DNA from: Bacteroidota bacterium
GTDB lineage: Bacteria > Bacteroidota > Ignavibacteria > Tepidaquicellales > Tepidaquicellaceae
Direction of reading: 5' to 3'
NCBI GenBank assembly: GCA_018266875.1
Contig: JAFDZR010000030.1
Coordinates: 1-43,077 of the forward strand
Length of the DNA stretch: 43,077 nt
Both the position numbers and the translations under genes were made by a program. The notes beneath the pieces are model-generated. The model was given only the letters and a program-made list of their open reading frames with translations, searched no databases and was not told where the DNA came from. Positions 43,007 to 43,077 of this stretch are shown here, in pieces. The stretch's first letter is position 1, and each line of letters starts with the position of its first letter.

Positions 43007-43077
43007 TATTTAAAAATAAAAAAAAGGGTAAAGTAAGTTGATTTTATCACAGATTACCAGTGCTGTCCAAAACATTT

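Overview
The window is an AT-rich chromosomal segment from a Gram-negative bacterium of the Bacteroidota/Chlorobiota/Ignavibacteriota (FCB) group. The evidence is a short 285-residue primary sigma factor without region 1.1, most genes lacking a Shine-Dalgarno sequence behind AT-rich leaders, a secreted protein with a type IX secretion-like C-terminal domain, Wzi-like outer-membrane barrels, LPS genes (kdsB, glycosyltransferase family 9) and the diadenylate cyclase CdaA. An Ignavibacteria-like organism is my best guess from protein style; no database search was possible. I call 47 protein-coding genes (46 intact, one frameshifted) and two tRNA genes. At least 12 of the 47 genes can only start at TTG.

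Layout. 1-352: an 8-bp tandem array and an inverted relative, no gene. 353-5860: a GH5-like glycosidase, then a minus-strand cluster plsC-gatC-kdsB-GNAT-pyrG, then a second GNAT. 5996-10725: a membrane-anchored metallophosphoesterase, a dihaem cytochrome c, rdgB ending inside an opposing tRNA-Arg(ACG), an FNR-type flavoprotein and an esterase-like hydrolase. 10781-18879 (minus strand): the rpsL-rpsG-fusA-[tRNA-Ile(UAU)]-tuf-rpsJ-rplC-rplD-rplW cluster with a clear promoter. It stops after rplW instead of continuing to rplB, and is followed by a frameshifted PIN-domain gene and rpoD.

19012-26351: two homologous Wzi-like outer-membrane proteins flank a COG1313 radical SAM gene (plus strand) and a compact set (methyltransferase, cdaA, pcm, yigZ). 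26526-35475 (plus strand): scpA-scpB-rluB (chromosome condensation and 23S rRNA modification), lysS, a secreted sorting-domain protein, a cystathionine beta-synthase/gamma-lyase pair (reverse transsulfuration) and a PAP2 phosphatase. 35542-42980 (minus strand): queE, a DUF3108 protein, a Lon-substrate-binding-domain protein with a GT9 glycosyltransferase, two lipoproteins, a Tat-signal superoxide dismutase and an isc-type cluster (Rrf2/IscR-like regulator, iscS, iscA). A palindrome in front of the regulator matches the IscR type 1 core.

Functionally the window is mostly housekeeping: translation, nucleotide supply and sanitation, envelope assembly, Fe-S assembly and sulfur metabolism. I found no defence system, prophage, intact insertion sequence or CRISPR array. 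The most unusual points are the truncated S10 gene order, the tRNA-Ile with a UAU anticodon inside the str cluster, the frequent TTG starts, a QueE with a stretched cluster motif, a PIN gene broken at an A10 run, and an ScpB with a repeat-encoded acidic tail.
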